Source: Ophiocordyceps camponoti-saundersi (nom. inval.)
Lineage: Eukaryota; Ascomycota; Sordariomycetes; Hypocreales; Ophiocordycipitaceae
Length of the DNA: 64,000 bases
Assembly (NCBI GenBank): GCA_003339415.1
Contig: PDHQ01000034.1
Coordinates: 1,354 to 65,353, forward strand
Direction: 5' to 3'
Shown: positions 40,556-52,355 of the stretch, one piece after another
How the letters are laid out: each line of letters begins with the position of its first letter
How positions within the stretch are numbered: position 1 is the stretch's first letter
Made by a program: the position numbers and the translations under genes
Notes under the pieces: model-generated
Told to the model about the DNA's origin: nothing
Seen by the model: only the letters and a program-made list of their open reading frames with translations
Databases searched by the model: none

Positions 40556-41340
40556 CTAAATTTGTTTCTTCGCATGGTTCTCCGGAGATGCAGCCACAGA
40601 CTGTAACCCAGAGACAACCCATTGACCCACAAACCAAGTCAGGATGGCAACGAGGACAAGGTAGCCCGCGATGGGGACCAGCGACTGCGGGATCAGATTA
40701 TACAGAAACGGATCAAGGATGAGATCGACGAGTACGGGCGGAGCATGCCTCATGAGCTCTAAGTCGTCGGTGAAGTAGTCGGCCGCGGCTCGGACATGAA
40801 GCAGCAGAACCGATTCCTGAGGCTGCGTTGACGGCTCGTCATCTGATTCAGTCGGGATGGCGAGTTCCTTGCGGAAAGAGGCATAGTCGGCCAAGGACTG
40901 GATGAGGTCGGGCGTATCCCAGACGTGATCGAGCTGGTAGGCATCGAGGGTGAAGCTGGTAGGTTCCTATCGATGCCATTGAGTCTCTCCACCTCACTAC
41001 GAACGTGTTGCGAGCGTAGACCACTCACGACAGCGGCCCAGCAGACGCGCAGTTCGTACCGGCGCCCCTCGACAAGATGGCGGAGAAGCAGCCAAGTCGA
41101 CTGACCGCGGGCGGCGAGTCCCTGGTCTTGGGCGGGGAAGATGCGGGACAGATTGGTGCGGATGGCGGTGCGTTGTGGGCTGAGGGAGTCGAGGCCAAGG
41201 TCTGCGAGCGAGGGCTTGGCGGGCGGGATATTGACTGTTGGCGGGGCCTTGAAGATGATCTTCTCGACGTTGGCGAGTACGCTTGTGATGCTGATTATGG
41301 CGAGGAGTAGGGCTGGGCGTCGACGACTTCGGCGGCCCAT
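40556..41340 (-). CDS. PGA1: GPI-mannosyltransferase II subunit Pga1-like
   Basis: Predicted 240 residues in two exons; intron 40967-41028 (GTGAGT...GATAG, phase 0) joining RYELRVCWAAV to EPTSFTLDAYQLDHVW. An N-terminal hydrophobic segment after an Arg cluster (GRRSRRRPALLLAIISITSV) acts as a signal sequence or anchor. The lumenal part has ANVEKIIFKAPP and RGQSTWLLLRHLVEG. One C-terminal membrane helix (SLVPIAGYLVLVAILTWFVG) is followed by a short tail ending AKKQI. Together these match the fungal Pga1 family, the partner of Gpi18 that adds the second mannose to the GPI precursor in the ER. The C-terminal KKxx-like end (K at -4 and -3) would favour ER retrieval. Family call from memory of conserved motifs. 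Confidence 0.78.
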
Positions 41341-42281
41341 GATTTAGGGGGTTTACTGGGCTTGCGTTGAGGGTTCACTTGGTGAGTGCGCCTGGTGGTT
41401 TGGGAGCTTGTTTCCATGGATAGGTATAAATCTATGTAGGTATATTCAAATACCTGAGAGGAAGCGATTCTGGATGAGGTCATCGTGAGGATCAGGAGAC
41501 GCCAAACGGCCTGCAAGTTAGGTAGATACATGGACTTTTGGAGGGAGCGCCACTACTAAGAGAAGTAGCCCCCAAACTGATAGGAGGGGTCTCGGCTGAG
41601 GGCCTGCTTTTTTACACTGACTAGCCCGTGTCTCACTCTGCCCTCGCGTGGTAATTAAACGCCAAAGGATAGGTGCCATGGTAGCCTCGGATATATCTCC
41701 CCTTTACGGACGTAGTTTCTACCTTTTCCGTAGTATGTACATACCTACATATGTAAGTGCATTTGAGCAGTTGTATGCGAAAGCAACGACACCTCTCTTT
41801 CGACTCCGACTGAGCAGCGCTGTATCCGTAGCTACCTACCTACCTGTAGTGTCGTAAATAAACATCAGCGGAAAACAGTCAGGGTGCAGAGCTAGGCGGT
41901 GAGGGCTGGCAGAGACCCTGAACGAAGACGCGCTTCAAGGACGTGGCTCAACGGGGCATAATAAACAACAAAATAAAGCACAGGTGAATTATTAGGTAAG
42001 ACAGCCTCCCTGGCCTTTAGGCACCCCGTTCCCGCCATAGGGCGCCAATTTGGGGCCTGGAAAAACCCCGTTGGCCGAAATTCGGGACCCCCCCCCCCTT
42101 TCTTCCCTCCACTTGTTTTCCAACCGTTGCCTTTGCTCCCCATCCTCACACGTGCATCACAGCAACTCGTGACGGGAGAGGAGCAAAGAAGAAGAAGAAA
42201 AAACGAAACACTCGTCGTCGCTGGCTTTTGCATCATCATCACGATCTTATCTGAGAGCATCACTTCGCACGATCCGTCATT
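41341..42281. promoter_or_regulatory. Divergent promoter region, PGA1 / alpha-tubulin
   Basis: 941 bp with no supported gene. TACATACCTACATATG lies near 41737-41752 and TACCTACCTACC near 41833-41845. A poly-C run (about 42089-42098) precedes the tubulin leader. Confidence 0.5.
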
Positions 42282-44041
42282 ATGCGTGAGGTCATTAGCA
42301 TCAACGGTGAGCTCGACATTCCTGCCCCTCGCCCCGCCCCAACGCCTTTTGCGCGTCGTGGCTCTTGTGTGCTAACATTTCACTTCGCTTCAGTCGGCCA
42401 GGCTGGTTGCCAGATTGCCAACTCCTGCTGGGAGGTTGGTCACCTCGATTCATCCGAAGAAAAATTGTTTTGCTCATGTTCTTCGGCTGACGAACACTCT
42501 CTCCCCTCACTCGTAGCTTTACTGCCTCGAGCACGGCATTCAGGTAAGGGCTCGCTGTTTCTCTGGGTGAAAATTTTTTTTTGTGCCTGGCTCTCCTTAG
42601 CTAACTCTGCTAGCCCGATGGTTACCTCACCGATGAGCGCAAGGCTCAGGAGCCCGATCAGGGCTTCAGCACTTTCTTCTCCGAGACTGGTGCGATTTTC
42701 ATTGTCCCCCGAGCGGTCACGTAGTCATCCAAGCATCTAACGGTTTGAAAACGTGCCAGGCCAGGGCAAGTATGTCCCACGAGCTATTTACTGTGACCTC
42801 GAGCCGAATGTCGTCGACGAGGTCCGCACTGGTCCTTACCGGACCCTTTTCCACCCGGAGATGATGATCACCGGCAAGGAGGATGCCTCCAACAACTACG
42901 CCCGAGGTCATTACACCGTCGGCAAGGAGCTCATTGATGGTGTTCTCGACAAGATCCGACGCGTTGCCGATAACTGCGTCGGCCTTCAGGGCTTCCTCGT
43001 CTTTCACTCGTTTGGTGGTGGCACTGGCTCTGGCTTCGGTGCCCTTCTCATGGAGCGTCTGTCCGTCGACTACGGAAAGAAGAGCAAACTCGAATTCTGC
43101 GTCTATCCCGCTCCCCAGACGGCTACGTCGGTTGTCGAGCCCTACAACTCGATCCTGACGACCCACACCACGCTCGAGCATTCCGACTGCTCCTTCATGG
43201 TCGACAATGAGGCCATCTATGACATCTGCCGTCGCAACCTTGGTCTTGAGCGCCCCAACTACGAGAACCTGAACCGCCTTATCGCACAGGGTGAGCCAAA
43301 CGAGATTCGTCTACGCTCATGACTGCTGACATAGGGCAGTCGTCTCATCTATCACGGCCTCGCTTCGCTTTGATGGCTCCCTCAATGTCGATCTCAACGA
43401 GTTCCAGACCAACCTGGTGCCGTACCCGCGTATCCACTTCCCTCTGGTTGCCTACGCTCCCGTCATCTCGGCCGCCAAAGCCGCCCACGAGTCCAACTCG
43501 GTTCAGGAGATGACCATGTCGTGCTTCGAGCCCAACAACCAGATGGTCAAGTGCGACCCCCGTCACGGAAAGTACATGGCCACCTGCCTGCTGTACCGCG
43601 GTGACGTCGTCCCCAACGACGCTCACGCTGCCGTGGCTACGCTCAAGACGAAGCGCACCATCCAGTTCGTCGACTGGTGCCCGACCGGCTTCAAGCTTGG
43701 CATCTGCTACCAGGCTCCCGAGAACGTGCCCAACGGCGACCTTGCCAAAGTCAGCCGCGCCGTGTAAGCCACCTTACCGCTTCCCCGTTGTGCTATTTTC
43801 TAACGGTATCCACAGTTGCATGCTGTCCAACACCACGGCCATCGCCGAAGCCTGGAGTTCTCTGTCGCTCAAGTTCGACCTGATGCACTCCAAGCGTGCC
43901 TTTGTCCACTGGTACGTCGGCGAGGGCATGGAAGAGGGCGAGTTCTCCGAGGCTCGCGAGGACTTGGCTGCCCTGGAGCGCGATTACGAGGAGGTGGCGG
44001 CCGACTCGATGAACGAGGAAGAGATCGAGGCCGAGTACTAG
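42282..44041 (+). CDS. Alpha-tubulin
   Basis: Predicted 449 residues in seven exons; introns 42307-42393, 42435-42516, 42544-42613, 42690-42759, 43291-43339 and 43764-43815. The assembled frame begins [20 protein letters not shown] and runs through GTP-binding [56 protein letters not shown] and [20 protein letters not shown]. It ends NEEEIEAEY with the terminal tyrosine typical of alpha-tubulin. All six junctions keep frame, including a phase-1 junction at GCACAGG that restores Gln-Val-Val. Intron 2 uses a GTTGGT donor. Filamentous fungi often carry two alpha-tubulin genes; I cannot say which this is. It forms the microtubule heterodimer with beta-tubulin. Confidence 0.98.
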
Positions 44042-44405
44042 ACGATTTCTTAGGGGGAAAAGTCGCGTGTGCGTTGGGGGGTTTGTTGATTACCTCTACG
44101 GTTCTACCTAGGTACCTCTGCCTACCTTTGTAGTCAGTCACCCGCTGGCCGACGTCTGTCTTCTCCACGGGCAGCGAGCCCATAAAAGGTGTACTTTTCT
44201 TTACAGGGTCACAAGACACCTCAACTCTTAATGGCATGATGTTTTATTCTCAGCCCGTTGTAGATTGTATCGCTGTTGATCGGCGTGATCGTCGGCTGAT
44301 TGCCGGGCCGGGCGACTCTGAAAGGTCCACCCCGGGATCATCTGAGGGGTCGCGCACACTTCCAACGACGACAAAGCGGAAGCGTTTGATGGCAACTTGA
44401 CCAGC
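44042..44405. other. Intergenic region, tubulin 3' flank
   Basis: Holds ACCTAGGTACCTCTGCCTACC near 44106-44126, a copy of the dispersed CTACC motif. No gene seen. Confidence 0.5.
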
Positions 44406-45562
44406 ATGGCTATGCCCTTGCTTCGCTCGGTCGCCGTCCGGGCCTGTGGGCGACGGCAATGGCTTCGCTGGAGGGCCCTATCCTCGGCCAGCTATCGGCA
44501 AGACACCAAGGTCAAGATCGTCGAGGTCGGGCCGCGCGACGGCCTGCAGAACGAGAAGAAGACAATTTCTCTTGATACCAGGATTGAGTTGATCGACAGA
44601 CTTGCGGGTGCCGGCATTCGCACGATCGAGGCGGGGTCTTTTGTGTCGCCCAAATGGGTTCCGCAGGTAAGCGAACCAAGGCGTGAGGACTGGACGACGG
44701 GTGAAGCTAATCTGAGCAACACGAGATGGCGGACTCGGACGAGGTCATGACGCGCCTCATTCAACAAGATAGGAAGCGAACGCCTGTTCCGCTAACATAC
44801 TCCTTTCTTACGCCTAATATAAGGGGCCTGGAAGATGCGGCGCGTGTGCTGAGGCAGAACTTGGGCGCCTACCAGACGCAATTAGAGCCGTCCAGGGATT
44901 CGAAGCCGGCGATCGAGGTGGCCGTCTTCGCTGCCGCGACGGAGAGCTTCTCGCGCAAGAACCTCAACTGCAACATACAAACCTCTCTCGAGATTTTCAA
45001 GGCGGTGATACGGGACGCCAAGGGGCTCGGCCTACGAGTGCGGGCCTACATCTCGGTAGTGCTGGGATGCCCATTCGAGGGCTTCGACGTCGATCCGCAC
45101 AAGGTAGCGGAGATCGCGACGGAGCTCCTCGAGTCGGGAGCGGACGAGATCTCGCTGGGGGACACGACGGGCATGGGCACGGCGCCGCGGACGGGCGCCT
45201 TGCTCAAGTGCATGTCGGCGGCGGGGATCCGCAACGAGGACGTGGCCATGCACTTCCACGACACCTTCGGCCAGGCGCTGGTCAACACGGCCGTATCTCT
45301 CGAGCACGGCATCCGCATCTTTGACTCCAGCGTCGGCGGCCTAGGGGGGTGTCCCTACAGTCCAGGGGCTACGGGTAACGTGGCGACGGAGAATATGGTG
45401 TACTTTTTGGAGACGCTCGGGATGGACACGGGCATCGATCTGGATGAGGTGGCGGACGTCGGATCGTGGATAACGGGCGAGTTGGGTAAGGCGAATGATA
45501 GCGCTGTTGGCAAGGCGGTGCTTGGGGCGCGGACGAGGGCCGAGTCTGAAGAGGCTGCTTGA
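44406..45562 (+). CDS. Hydroxymethylglutaryl-CoA lyase
   Basis: Predicted 365 residues in two exons; intron 44667-44725 (GTAAGC...ACGAG) joining [10 protein letters not shown] to [11 protein letters not shown]. The protein splits HMG-CoA into acetyl-CoA and acetoacetate, the last step of leucine breakdown. Catalytic landmarks: [12 protein letters not shown] (Arg/Asp of the active site), metal-ligand HFHDTFGQ, and the [16 protein letters not shown] signature containing the active-site cysteine. N-terminal Arg-rich leader ([20 protein letters not shown]) predicts mitochondrial import; no peroxisomal SKL-type end (ends ESEEAA). Start chosen at the ATG 44406; a second Met two codons later is equally possible. 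Confidence 0.94.
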
Positions 45563-45986
45563 GGGCGGAAGGGAAAGATGTGACGTTGGTAGTGGCGTCT
45601 GACTATTAAACGTTTCTAAATGTATATGTAGGTAGGTATACACACTCTTATATACGTTCGAACGACGATGAAGCTTCGGCTTCGAGTGCTTAATGTTGCA
45701 CTCGATGCCAGGAGGCGTATGTACAGGGGCCCCTTGCTGAGTCATGTGATGCCGCTCTTTACACAGCCATGGCCCATGGGTCTGTCGCGGGGCGGCTCCA
45801 CCTCTTGCCCAGCTCTCTCTTGACCTCGCCTGACCGACGTCGTTCAGACACAACTCGTCACCATCCTCCATTTCTCCTTCGCCAGTTCAGCATCTCATCT
45901 GTCGGATACCCTTTGATTCTCGAGAAAACTCCCACACTCTACACGAACCTTTCACGCTCGCCGGTTGACTGCCATCTCTTTACATC
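45563..45986. promoter_or_regulatory. Intergenic region upstream of V-ATPase B gene
   Basis: Contains TATGTAGGTAGGTATAC near 45625-45641 and a T/C-rich leader from about 45785. No gene recognised. Confidence 0.5.
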
Positions 45987-47862
45987 ATGGGGGACAGTCG
46001 AGAGTCCTCGTCATACTCGGTGGTGCCGAGAATTCGCTACAACACCGTCGGAGGTGTCAATGGACCGCTTGTCATTCTCGAGAATGTAAGCTGAACGCCC
46101 GTAAGGGAGGATTCTGGCGCTGACGTGACCCTCTTCAGGTCAAATTCCCCAGATACTCCGAAATCGTCACGTTGACGCTTCCCGACGGGACAGAGAGGTC
46201 TGGTCAGGTCTTGGAAGCTCGAGGTCAGTACCATGGCTTTTCTCTCTGGCCTTGTATCTTACTGACGGCTATCTTTAGGCGACAGAGCGGTTGTCCAGGT
46301 ATGGCGCAGAACTACCATCCAAACGGGTGTCTTGGCAGAGACTGACGCGGTCTCAACAGGTCTTTGAAGGCACACCTGGTATTGATGTGAAAAAGGTGGG
46401 CTCAGATCGGTATAAACATTTAGCGGTGGATTTGAGAAGCTCACCACAAAGGCTAGACAAAAGTCGAGTTCACGGGCCAGAGTCTGAAGCTCGGCGTGTC
46501 CGAGGACATGCTGGGCCGTATCTTCGACGGTTCCGGGCGAGCCATCGACAAGGGTCCCAAGGTGCTTCCTGAAGAGTATCTCGATATCAATGGCAGCCCC
46601 ATCAATCCATACTCGCGTGTATGTCTACCTCGAGACCCAACCGAGCTTGGAGCTCCAGCACTGACGGGCTGTAGGAATACCCCGAAGAGATGATCTCGAC
46701 GGGCATCTCTGCCATCGACACGATGAACTCGATTGCCAGAGGCCAGAAAATCCCAATCTTCTCTGCTGCCGGCCTGCCGCACAATGAAATCGCCGCTCAA
46801 ATCTGCCGACAGGCCGGTCTCGTCCAGCAGCAAGGTGTAACCAACAAAGGCACGCACGACGGCCACGAGGACAACTTTTCCATTGTTTTCGGCGCTATGG
46901 GCGTCAATCTGGAGACGGCCCGCTTCTTCACCCGCGATTTCGAAGAGAACGGTAGCTTGGAGCGCGTCACTCTTTTCCTCAACCTAGCCAACGACCCAAC
47001 GTGAGTTGCCATATGTTGATAAAGAGGCCAAAATCACTGACTCTCTGCCCGCAGCATCGAACGCATTATCACGCCGCGGCTTGCCCTCACGACGGCCGAG
47101 TACTACGCCTACCAGCTGGAGAAGCACGTTCTGGTTATTCTGACGGACTTGTCTGCGTACTGTGATGCTCTTCGCGAGGTATCCGCCGCGCGAGAGGAGG
47201 TGCCGGGTCGACGCGGTTTCCCCGGCTACATGTATACGGATCTGTCAACCATTTACGAACGAGCCGGTCGTGTGGCGGGACGTAACGGGTCCATCACGCA
47301 GATTCCTATTCTGACGATGCCCAACGACGACATCACGCATCCGATTCCTGATTTGACCGGGTACATTACGGAGGGTCAGATCTTTGTTGATCGAGCGCTG
47401 GACAACCGCGGCATCTATCCGCCCATCAACGTCTTACCGTCGCTGTCGCGTCTGATGAAGTCGGCCATTGGTGAGGGCATGACGCGCAAGGATCACGGCG
47501 ATGTATCGAACCAGCTGTATGCGAAATACGCCATTGGTCGCGACGCGGCGGCCATGAAGGCTGTGGTGGGTGAGGAGGCGCTGTCTGCCGAGGACAAGCT
47601 GTCGCTCGAGTTCCTGGACAAGTTCGAGCGGCAATTCATCAGTCAGGGGGCTTACGAGTCGCGAACCATTTTCGAATCGCTCGATTTGGCGTGGAGCCTC
47701 CTGCGCATCTATCCCAAGGACTTGCTGAACCGTATTCCCGCCAAGATCCTCAACGAGTACTATCAACGGGCCCAGAAGGACGCCAAGGGCAAGGGCAAGG
47801 CGCGAGCCGATGTGGCGGCAAAGGATAAGAAGCAGGCAGACGAGAATCTCATTGATACATGA
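45987..47862 (+). CDS. VMA2: Vacuolar H+-ATPase subunit B (Vma2)
   Basis: Predicted 511 residues in seven exons; introns 46086-46138, 46224-46278, 46299-46359, 46396-46456, 46619-46674, 47001-47054. Exons 3 and 4 are only 20 and 36 bases but are needed to rebuild GDRAVVQ and [12 protein letters not shown], then [20 protein letters not shown]. Further landmarks: [54 protein letters not shown] and [20 protein letters not shown]. Role: non-catalytic nucleotide-binding subunit of the V1 sector, which acidifies the vacuole. The C-terminus is a Lys/Ala-rich extension ending ADENLIDT. Total coding length is a multiple of three, supporting all junctions. Confidence 0.96.
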
Positions 47863-48719
47863 TCTGGGCAACGTCGGGAGGCGAGGCCGGGCAAGAGAAG
47901 AGTCACTGGGCAAGCGAGAAGGCGGGCTAAGATGTAGGATGCAGAGAGGGGCCTCGTCGCATGTGTATGACGTGCGGCTCTGCCTGTTGCAGCACAACTC
48001 TGTTTTGTTTCTCTATTCGGTGTTTTCTTTGTTGCCGTTGGAGGGTTTTCGAGTTGATAGACGGCAAGCAGGTGAAGCAACGCATCGGTGGCTGGGCTCA
48101 CATACAGACATACAACATAACACGATATATATATATGTGTACGCAGTTGCTTGCTTGCTTGTTTGTTACTTGTTGCAATACAGTCTTGATCGTTATTGGG
48201 AATGCATGCGGCGTGGCGTCAATCGTTGTGGCCGAATACGAGGACGGACCAACCAGATCAGGCCTCGGTCTCGGCGATGGAAATGCCTAGGCCCCGTTAC
48301 ACCCTTGTTGGACCGGCGTGCCGTGTGGGGGAGAAAGAGAGGGAGAAAGAGAGCGAGAGGCAATTAACAAAAAAGAAAGCACAGCCCCAAGACGGTTGGT
48401 CCGGCTCTGTTAGGGGCAGCCGTTGTTGTTGAGGGGCCGTGTGACGATGACGGCAGGAGGAGGATGGTGGCTGTCTACTGCAGCTGTAGGTGGTATAAAC
48501 AGCTCCCCCCGGGGGGGTGCGAGGGAGGGGGAGGCTGGATGAAGACGGGAGGGGAGTGAGACGAGCCCCTTTGGATGCTTGTTTTTCTTATTCCCTTTTG
48601 CCCTTGTTTAATTTCCCCATTGGTCGCTACACGCCCATCTGCCCTGTTGAGAAAAAGAGCTTTTTCCTTCCCTCGGTTTCCCCTTCAGACTCAGCACCGT
48701 CGTCGATCAGGCTGCAAGG
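47863..48719. other. Intergenic region between VMA2 and aldose epimerase genes
   Basis: 857 bp without a supported gene. Includes TATATATATATG near 48125-48137, GAGAAAGAGAG near 48330-48360 and a short C/G homopolymer (about 48507-48518). A CT-rich leader precedes the next ATG. Confidence 0.5.
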
Positions 48720-50017
48720 ATGAAGAGGCAGGCGTGGCTGTGGCTGACTCTGTCGTTGGCGTCGACGGTTTGGTCGGCGGCGGATCGGGATGGCAAGTAT
48801 TGGATCCACGGCGACGACGGATTATCGGCGGCCTTTGTGCCTTACGGGGCGTCCATCTCGAACCTCATCTTCCGCGACCAGCATGGTGTCGAGCGCGACT
48901 TGGTGGTGGGCTTCGACAACGCGAGCTACTACAGCGTCGACAAGTCGCATCCGCACCTGGGTGGCGTACCGGGCCGGTATGCGAACCGGATCAAGAACAG
49001 CTCCTTCGTCATCGACGGGCATAGGTATGCGGTTCTGCCGAATGAGAATCCGGAGCCTGGATCGGAGCAAGGGGTTGATACCCTTCATGGTGGACCTGAT
49101 GGTTGGGATTGGCGCAACTTTACCGTCGTCTCTCATACCCGCTCCTCCGTCGTCTTCTCCATCTTCGACCCGGCTGGGAAGGAGGGCTTTCCTGGCGAGG
49201 TTGTGTCCATCATCAGCTATGCCTTGAGGGGAAGGGATTGGGATATCAGCATGGTGGCCATGGCGACGACGGTGAAGACGCCCATTATGCTGAGCAGTCA
49301 TACGTATTGGAACCTGGACGGGTTCGCCAACGACGTGACTCGTTCGGCTCTCAACCATTCGCTTCATTTGCCGTATAGCGGTCAGCGGATCGGGGTCGAT
49401 AGCATCCTCATACCGACTGGCGATATACTTCCGAATCCTCTCGATTCCGTCAACGACTTTTGGAGCAAGCCTCGTCAGATTGGAGCTGCTTTTGGTGAGG
49501 CGGCGCTTGAGGGTAACTGCGGCGAGAACTGCACCGGCTACGGTGAGTATATTTCACTTCACTTTCTGCATCCATCTGATTCGACAACCCTGTTCATGTC
49601 CTCGTCCCTCTTCTTTTTTCCCGGCTGATGCTGAGATGCCGCAAAAAAACAGACAACTGCTACACCATCAATCGAGGCCCCCATGGTAGCTTCGACTGGC
49701 GAACCAGCGGTCCCGTGGCGACGCTATCGTCTGACTGGTCCGGCATCCAGCTCGACGTCTTCACCGACCAGGAAGCCATGCAGCTCTACTCTTGCAACGG
49801 GCAGAACGGGACGCTCGCTCTCAAGAGGACGCAGGGTACGGATGGCTTCCCGCGAACGATTCCCAAGTATGGGTGCGTCGTGCTCGAGGTGCAGGATTAT
49901 ATCGATGGTATCAACCATCCGGAGTGGATGAGGAAGCAGGTCTATGGTCCTTCGGATGGGCCGTATGTACTGCAGGCCAAGTATCGCTTCAGCCTCAAGT
50001 CGGAGCATGGGAAGTAA
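48720..50017 (+). CDS. Secreted aldose 1-epimerase (galactose mutarotase family)
   Basis: Predicted 395 residues in two exons; intron 49543-49652 (GTGAGT...AAACAG), joining NCTGY to DNCYTINRGPHGSF. N-terminal signal peptide (MKRQAWLWLTLSLASTVWSA). Family landmarks: FVPYGASISNLIFRDQHG, LGGVPGRYANRIKNSSFVID, DTLHGGPDGWDWRNF, the general-acid histidine in LSSHTYWNLDG, and the catalytic glutamate in CVVLEVQDYIDGINHPEW. Mutarotases interconvert alpha and beta anomers of hexoses. The signal peptide and several N-glycosylation sequons (NAS, NSS, NFT, NHS, NCT, NGT) suggest a secreted form rather than the cytosolic GAL-pathway enzyme. Confidence 0.9.
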
Positions 50018-50287
50018 TGTGTATGTATGTGTATGGGAGAGGGGGCTGTTGTGTATGTGCGTGGATATATGTAGATGGCTAGCTACCTCCTAATCAGTGT
50101 TTGGATGGGGGGGCTCAATGTTGAAGCCCGTCACATATGTATGTAAGCGCGCTGAAAGTGTGTAGCCCTCGTCGTCATAGTCTCGTTTCCGCTTTCGTAA
50201 GCATGGGCAGTTTCCTCTCGCACCACTAATAGAGACCAACTTCAGATATTCACCATCTCTGCCAAAAACCCATCAAAACATCGCTCA

Positions 50288-51824
50288 ATGGGGAGTGAAA
50301 GGGCCCTCGTTGCCCTCGGCGCGGCAGCCGAAGCCAAAGACGCGGGTGGCGCCGTCAAGCAGCCCAAGAAGCGCTTCGTCGGACGACGAGCCGCAGCTCA
50401 AGCGACGCCGGCCGATAATGAGAACGGGGCGATTCAAGGTCTGATTCCCACACTGTCTTCGTCGTATCTCACTACTGTAAAAGTAAAAGCCTTGCACTGA
50501 CATTCCCCTCCTATTTTCTCTGATTGCAGCGTCCGAAAAGGCCCGGCGAGCACCGCGGCTGTTGAACCGGGTGCCGCGCGAAATTCTCGACGACCCTGAC
50601 TTGCAGGAAGCCATGGGACTGTTGCCGGCCAACTACAATTTCGAGGTGCCCAAGACGATACATCGGATTCGCTCGTCCGGGGCGCGTCGCGTGGCGCTGC
50701 AGATGCCCGAAGGCCTACTTCTGTTTGCGACTACGCTGTCGGATCTGCTGACGCGTTTCTGTCCGGGAGTCGAGACGCTCATCATGGGAGACGTGACGTA
50801 CGGCGCTTGCTGCGTCGATGACTACACGGCGCGTGCGTTGGGTTGCGACCTCTTGGTTCATTACGCTCATAGCTGTCTGGTGCCTGTTGACGTGACGCGC
50901 ATCAAGACGCTCTACGTCTTCGTCGACATATCCATCGATACGACGCACTTGCTGGCCTCGTTGGAGCGCAACTTCGCCAGTGGAAAGACGATGGCTGTTG
51001 TCGGCACCATCCAATTCAACGCCACCATCCACGGCCTCCGCCCCGCACTCGAGGCCGCTGGCTTCCGCGTCGTCGTACCCCAGACTGCGCCCCTCAGCAA
51101 GGGCGAGATACTGGGCTGCACTGCGCCGCGCCTCGGCCAAGGAGGTGACGCCCGAGATGGTGAGGTCGATCTGATATTGTACCTTGGCGACGGTCGCTTC
51201 CACCTTGAGAGCGTCATGATTCATAACCCATCCGTCCCGGCCTACCGTTACGACCCGTACTCGCGGAAACTGACGCGCGAGACGTACGACCACGACGAGA
51301 TGCGCTCTCTACGCTCGGACGCCGTCCGCGCTGCTCGCTCTGCCCGGCGTTGGGGGCTGATTCTTGGTTCCCTCGGCCGTCAGGGCAATCCGCATACTAT
51401 GGCGCTCATCGAACAACGACTCCGCGAGCGCGACATTCCATTTGTGAACTTGTTGCTGAGTGAAATTTTCCCGGGAAAGCTGGCCTTGATGGGCGACGTC
51501 GAGTGTTGGGTGCAGGTCGCTTGCCCGCGGCTGAGCATCGACTGGGGCTACGCGTTCCCCCGGCCTCTCCTGACGCCCTACGAGGCCCTGGTGGCGCTGG
51601 GCTTGCGGGAAGGCTGGGACGGCAATGGCGGCGTATATCCCATGGACTATTATGCGAAGGACGGGCTAGGGAGAACGAAGCCGACGGCCGTGGAGAGGAA
51701 AAATGTCGAGCCTTGTACTCAGCCTGCGTGTTGTGCTGACGGCACCTCCAAACCCAGTGCTCGCGACGGGACAGAGCAGACCACCACAGATGCACAGCAA
51801 TCTGAACAGCAGAGGTTGACATGA
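50288..51824 (+). CDS. DPH1: Diphthamide biosynthesis protein Dph1
   Basis: Predicted 481 residues in two exons; intron 50439-50529 (GTCTGA...TTGCAG) joining NENGAIQ to [16 protein letters not shown]. Dph1 with Dph2 transfers the 3-amino-3-carboxypropyl group from SAM to a histidine of elongation factor 2, the first step to diphthamide. The three [4Fe-4S] cysteines expected for the radical enzyme are visible: [23 protein letters not shown] and [15 protein letters not shown]. Other landmarks: [27 protein letters not shown]. The C-terminus after [12 protein letters not shown] is a variable low-complexity tail with extra cysteines (CTQPACC). Convergent with CTF8, 123 bp apart. Confidence 0.95.
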
Positions 51825-51947
51825 TTTCTCGTTTGGGGTATTTCATCCGATAAAGCCACAACACCGAAGGGAGAGAAACAAAAAATAGGTGCGTCGCCGT
51901 CGAGATGGACGGCTTCGTCAGGAGGAGGCTTGCGTCGTCTTCGGCCG

Positions 51948-52355
51948 CTAGGGAGCATTGACGGTGCCGACGGGCTCCGGGCGGTTGGAGAAGACCAGCT
52001 TATACTTGACGATCTCGACAAGCTCGAGGTCGGCCGTCTCATTGTTGTCGGGGCGACGACGTACGACGGCCAAGGCCTTGGGCAGCTTCTTGACCTCGCC
52101 GGTAAGTCGCTGATGCTGGCCGACGTAGAGGTGGACGCGCTTAGTCTGCGACTCGCCATCGTCTGGAAACTCGAGCCTGCCCATCTCGACGGCCGAGGAA
52201 GCGCCTTCGGCGGGGAGGTTGATGGTGCCTTGAAGCTCGAGCAGAGCTAGGCCTGATGGCGTCTGGAGAAGCTGGGGGAGCAGACTGTTGTAGTTGCTAT
52301 TCTCCGACGGCTGGGCCGTCGACTCTGGTCGCGGATGCAGCTTGACGGGTGCCAT
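51948..52355 (-). CDS. CTF8: Chromosome transmission fidelity protein 8 (Ctf8)
   Basis: 135 residues, single exon. Start at MAPVKLHPRP (52355); the longer upstream frame is rejected because it starts in low-quality sequence. The conserved Ctf8 core is LLQTPSGLALLELQGTINLP near residues 27-50, followed by MGRLEF, KRVHLYVGQHQRLTGEVKKL and a C-terminal VEIVKYKLVFSNRPEPVG. Ctf8 forms, with Dcc1 and Ctf18, the alternative RFC clamp loader that supports sister-chromatid cohesion and PCNA handling at forks. Length is close to the usual 130-residue size. Head-to-head with RPS6 (339 bp between start codons). Confidence 0.88.
   Translation of the reverse strand: MAPVKLHPRPESTAQPSENSNYNSLLPQLLQTPSGLALLELQGTINLPAEGASSAVEMGRLEFPDDGESQTKRVHLYVGQHQRLTGEVKKLPKALAVVRRRPDNNETADLELVEIVKYKLVFSNRPEPVGTVNAP

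Noticed and set aside
44406..51824. Five co-directional metabolic genes considered as a functional cluster
   Set aside because: HMG-CoA lyase, V-ATPase B, mutarotase and Dph1 (after tubulin) share no pathway; co-orientation alone is weak evidence in a fungal genome.
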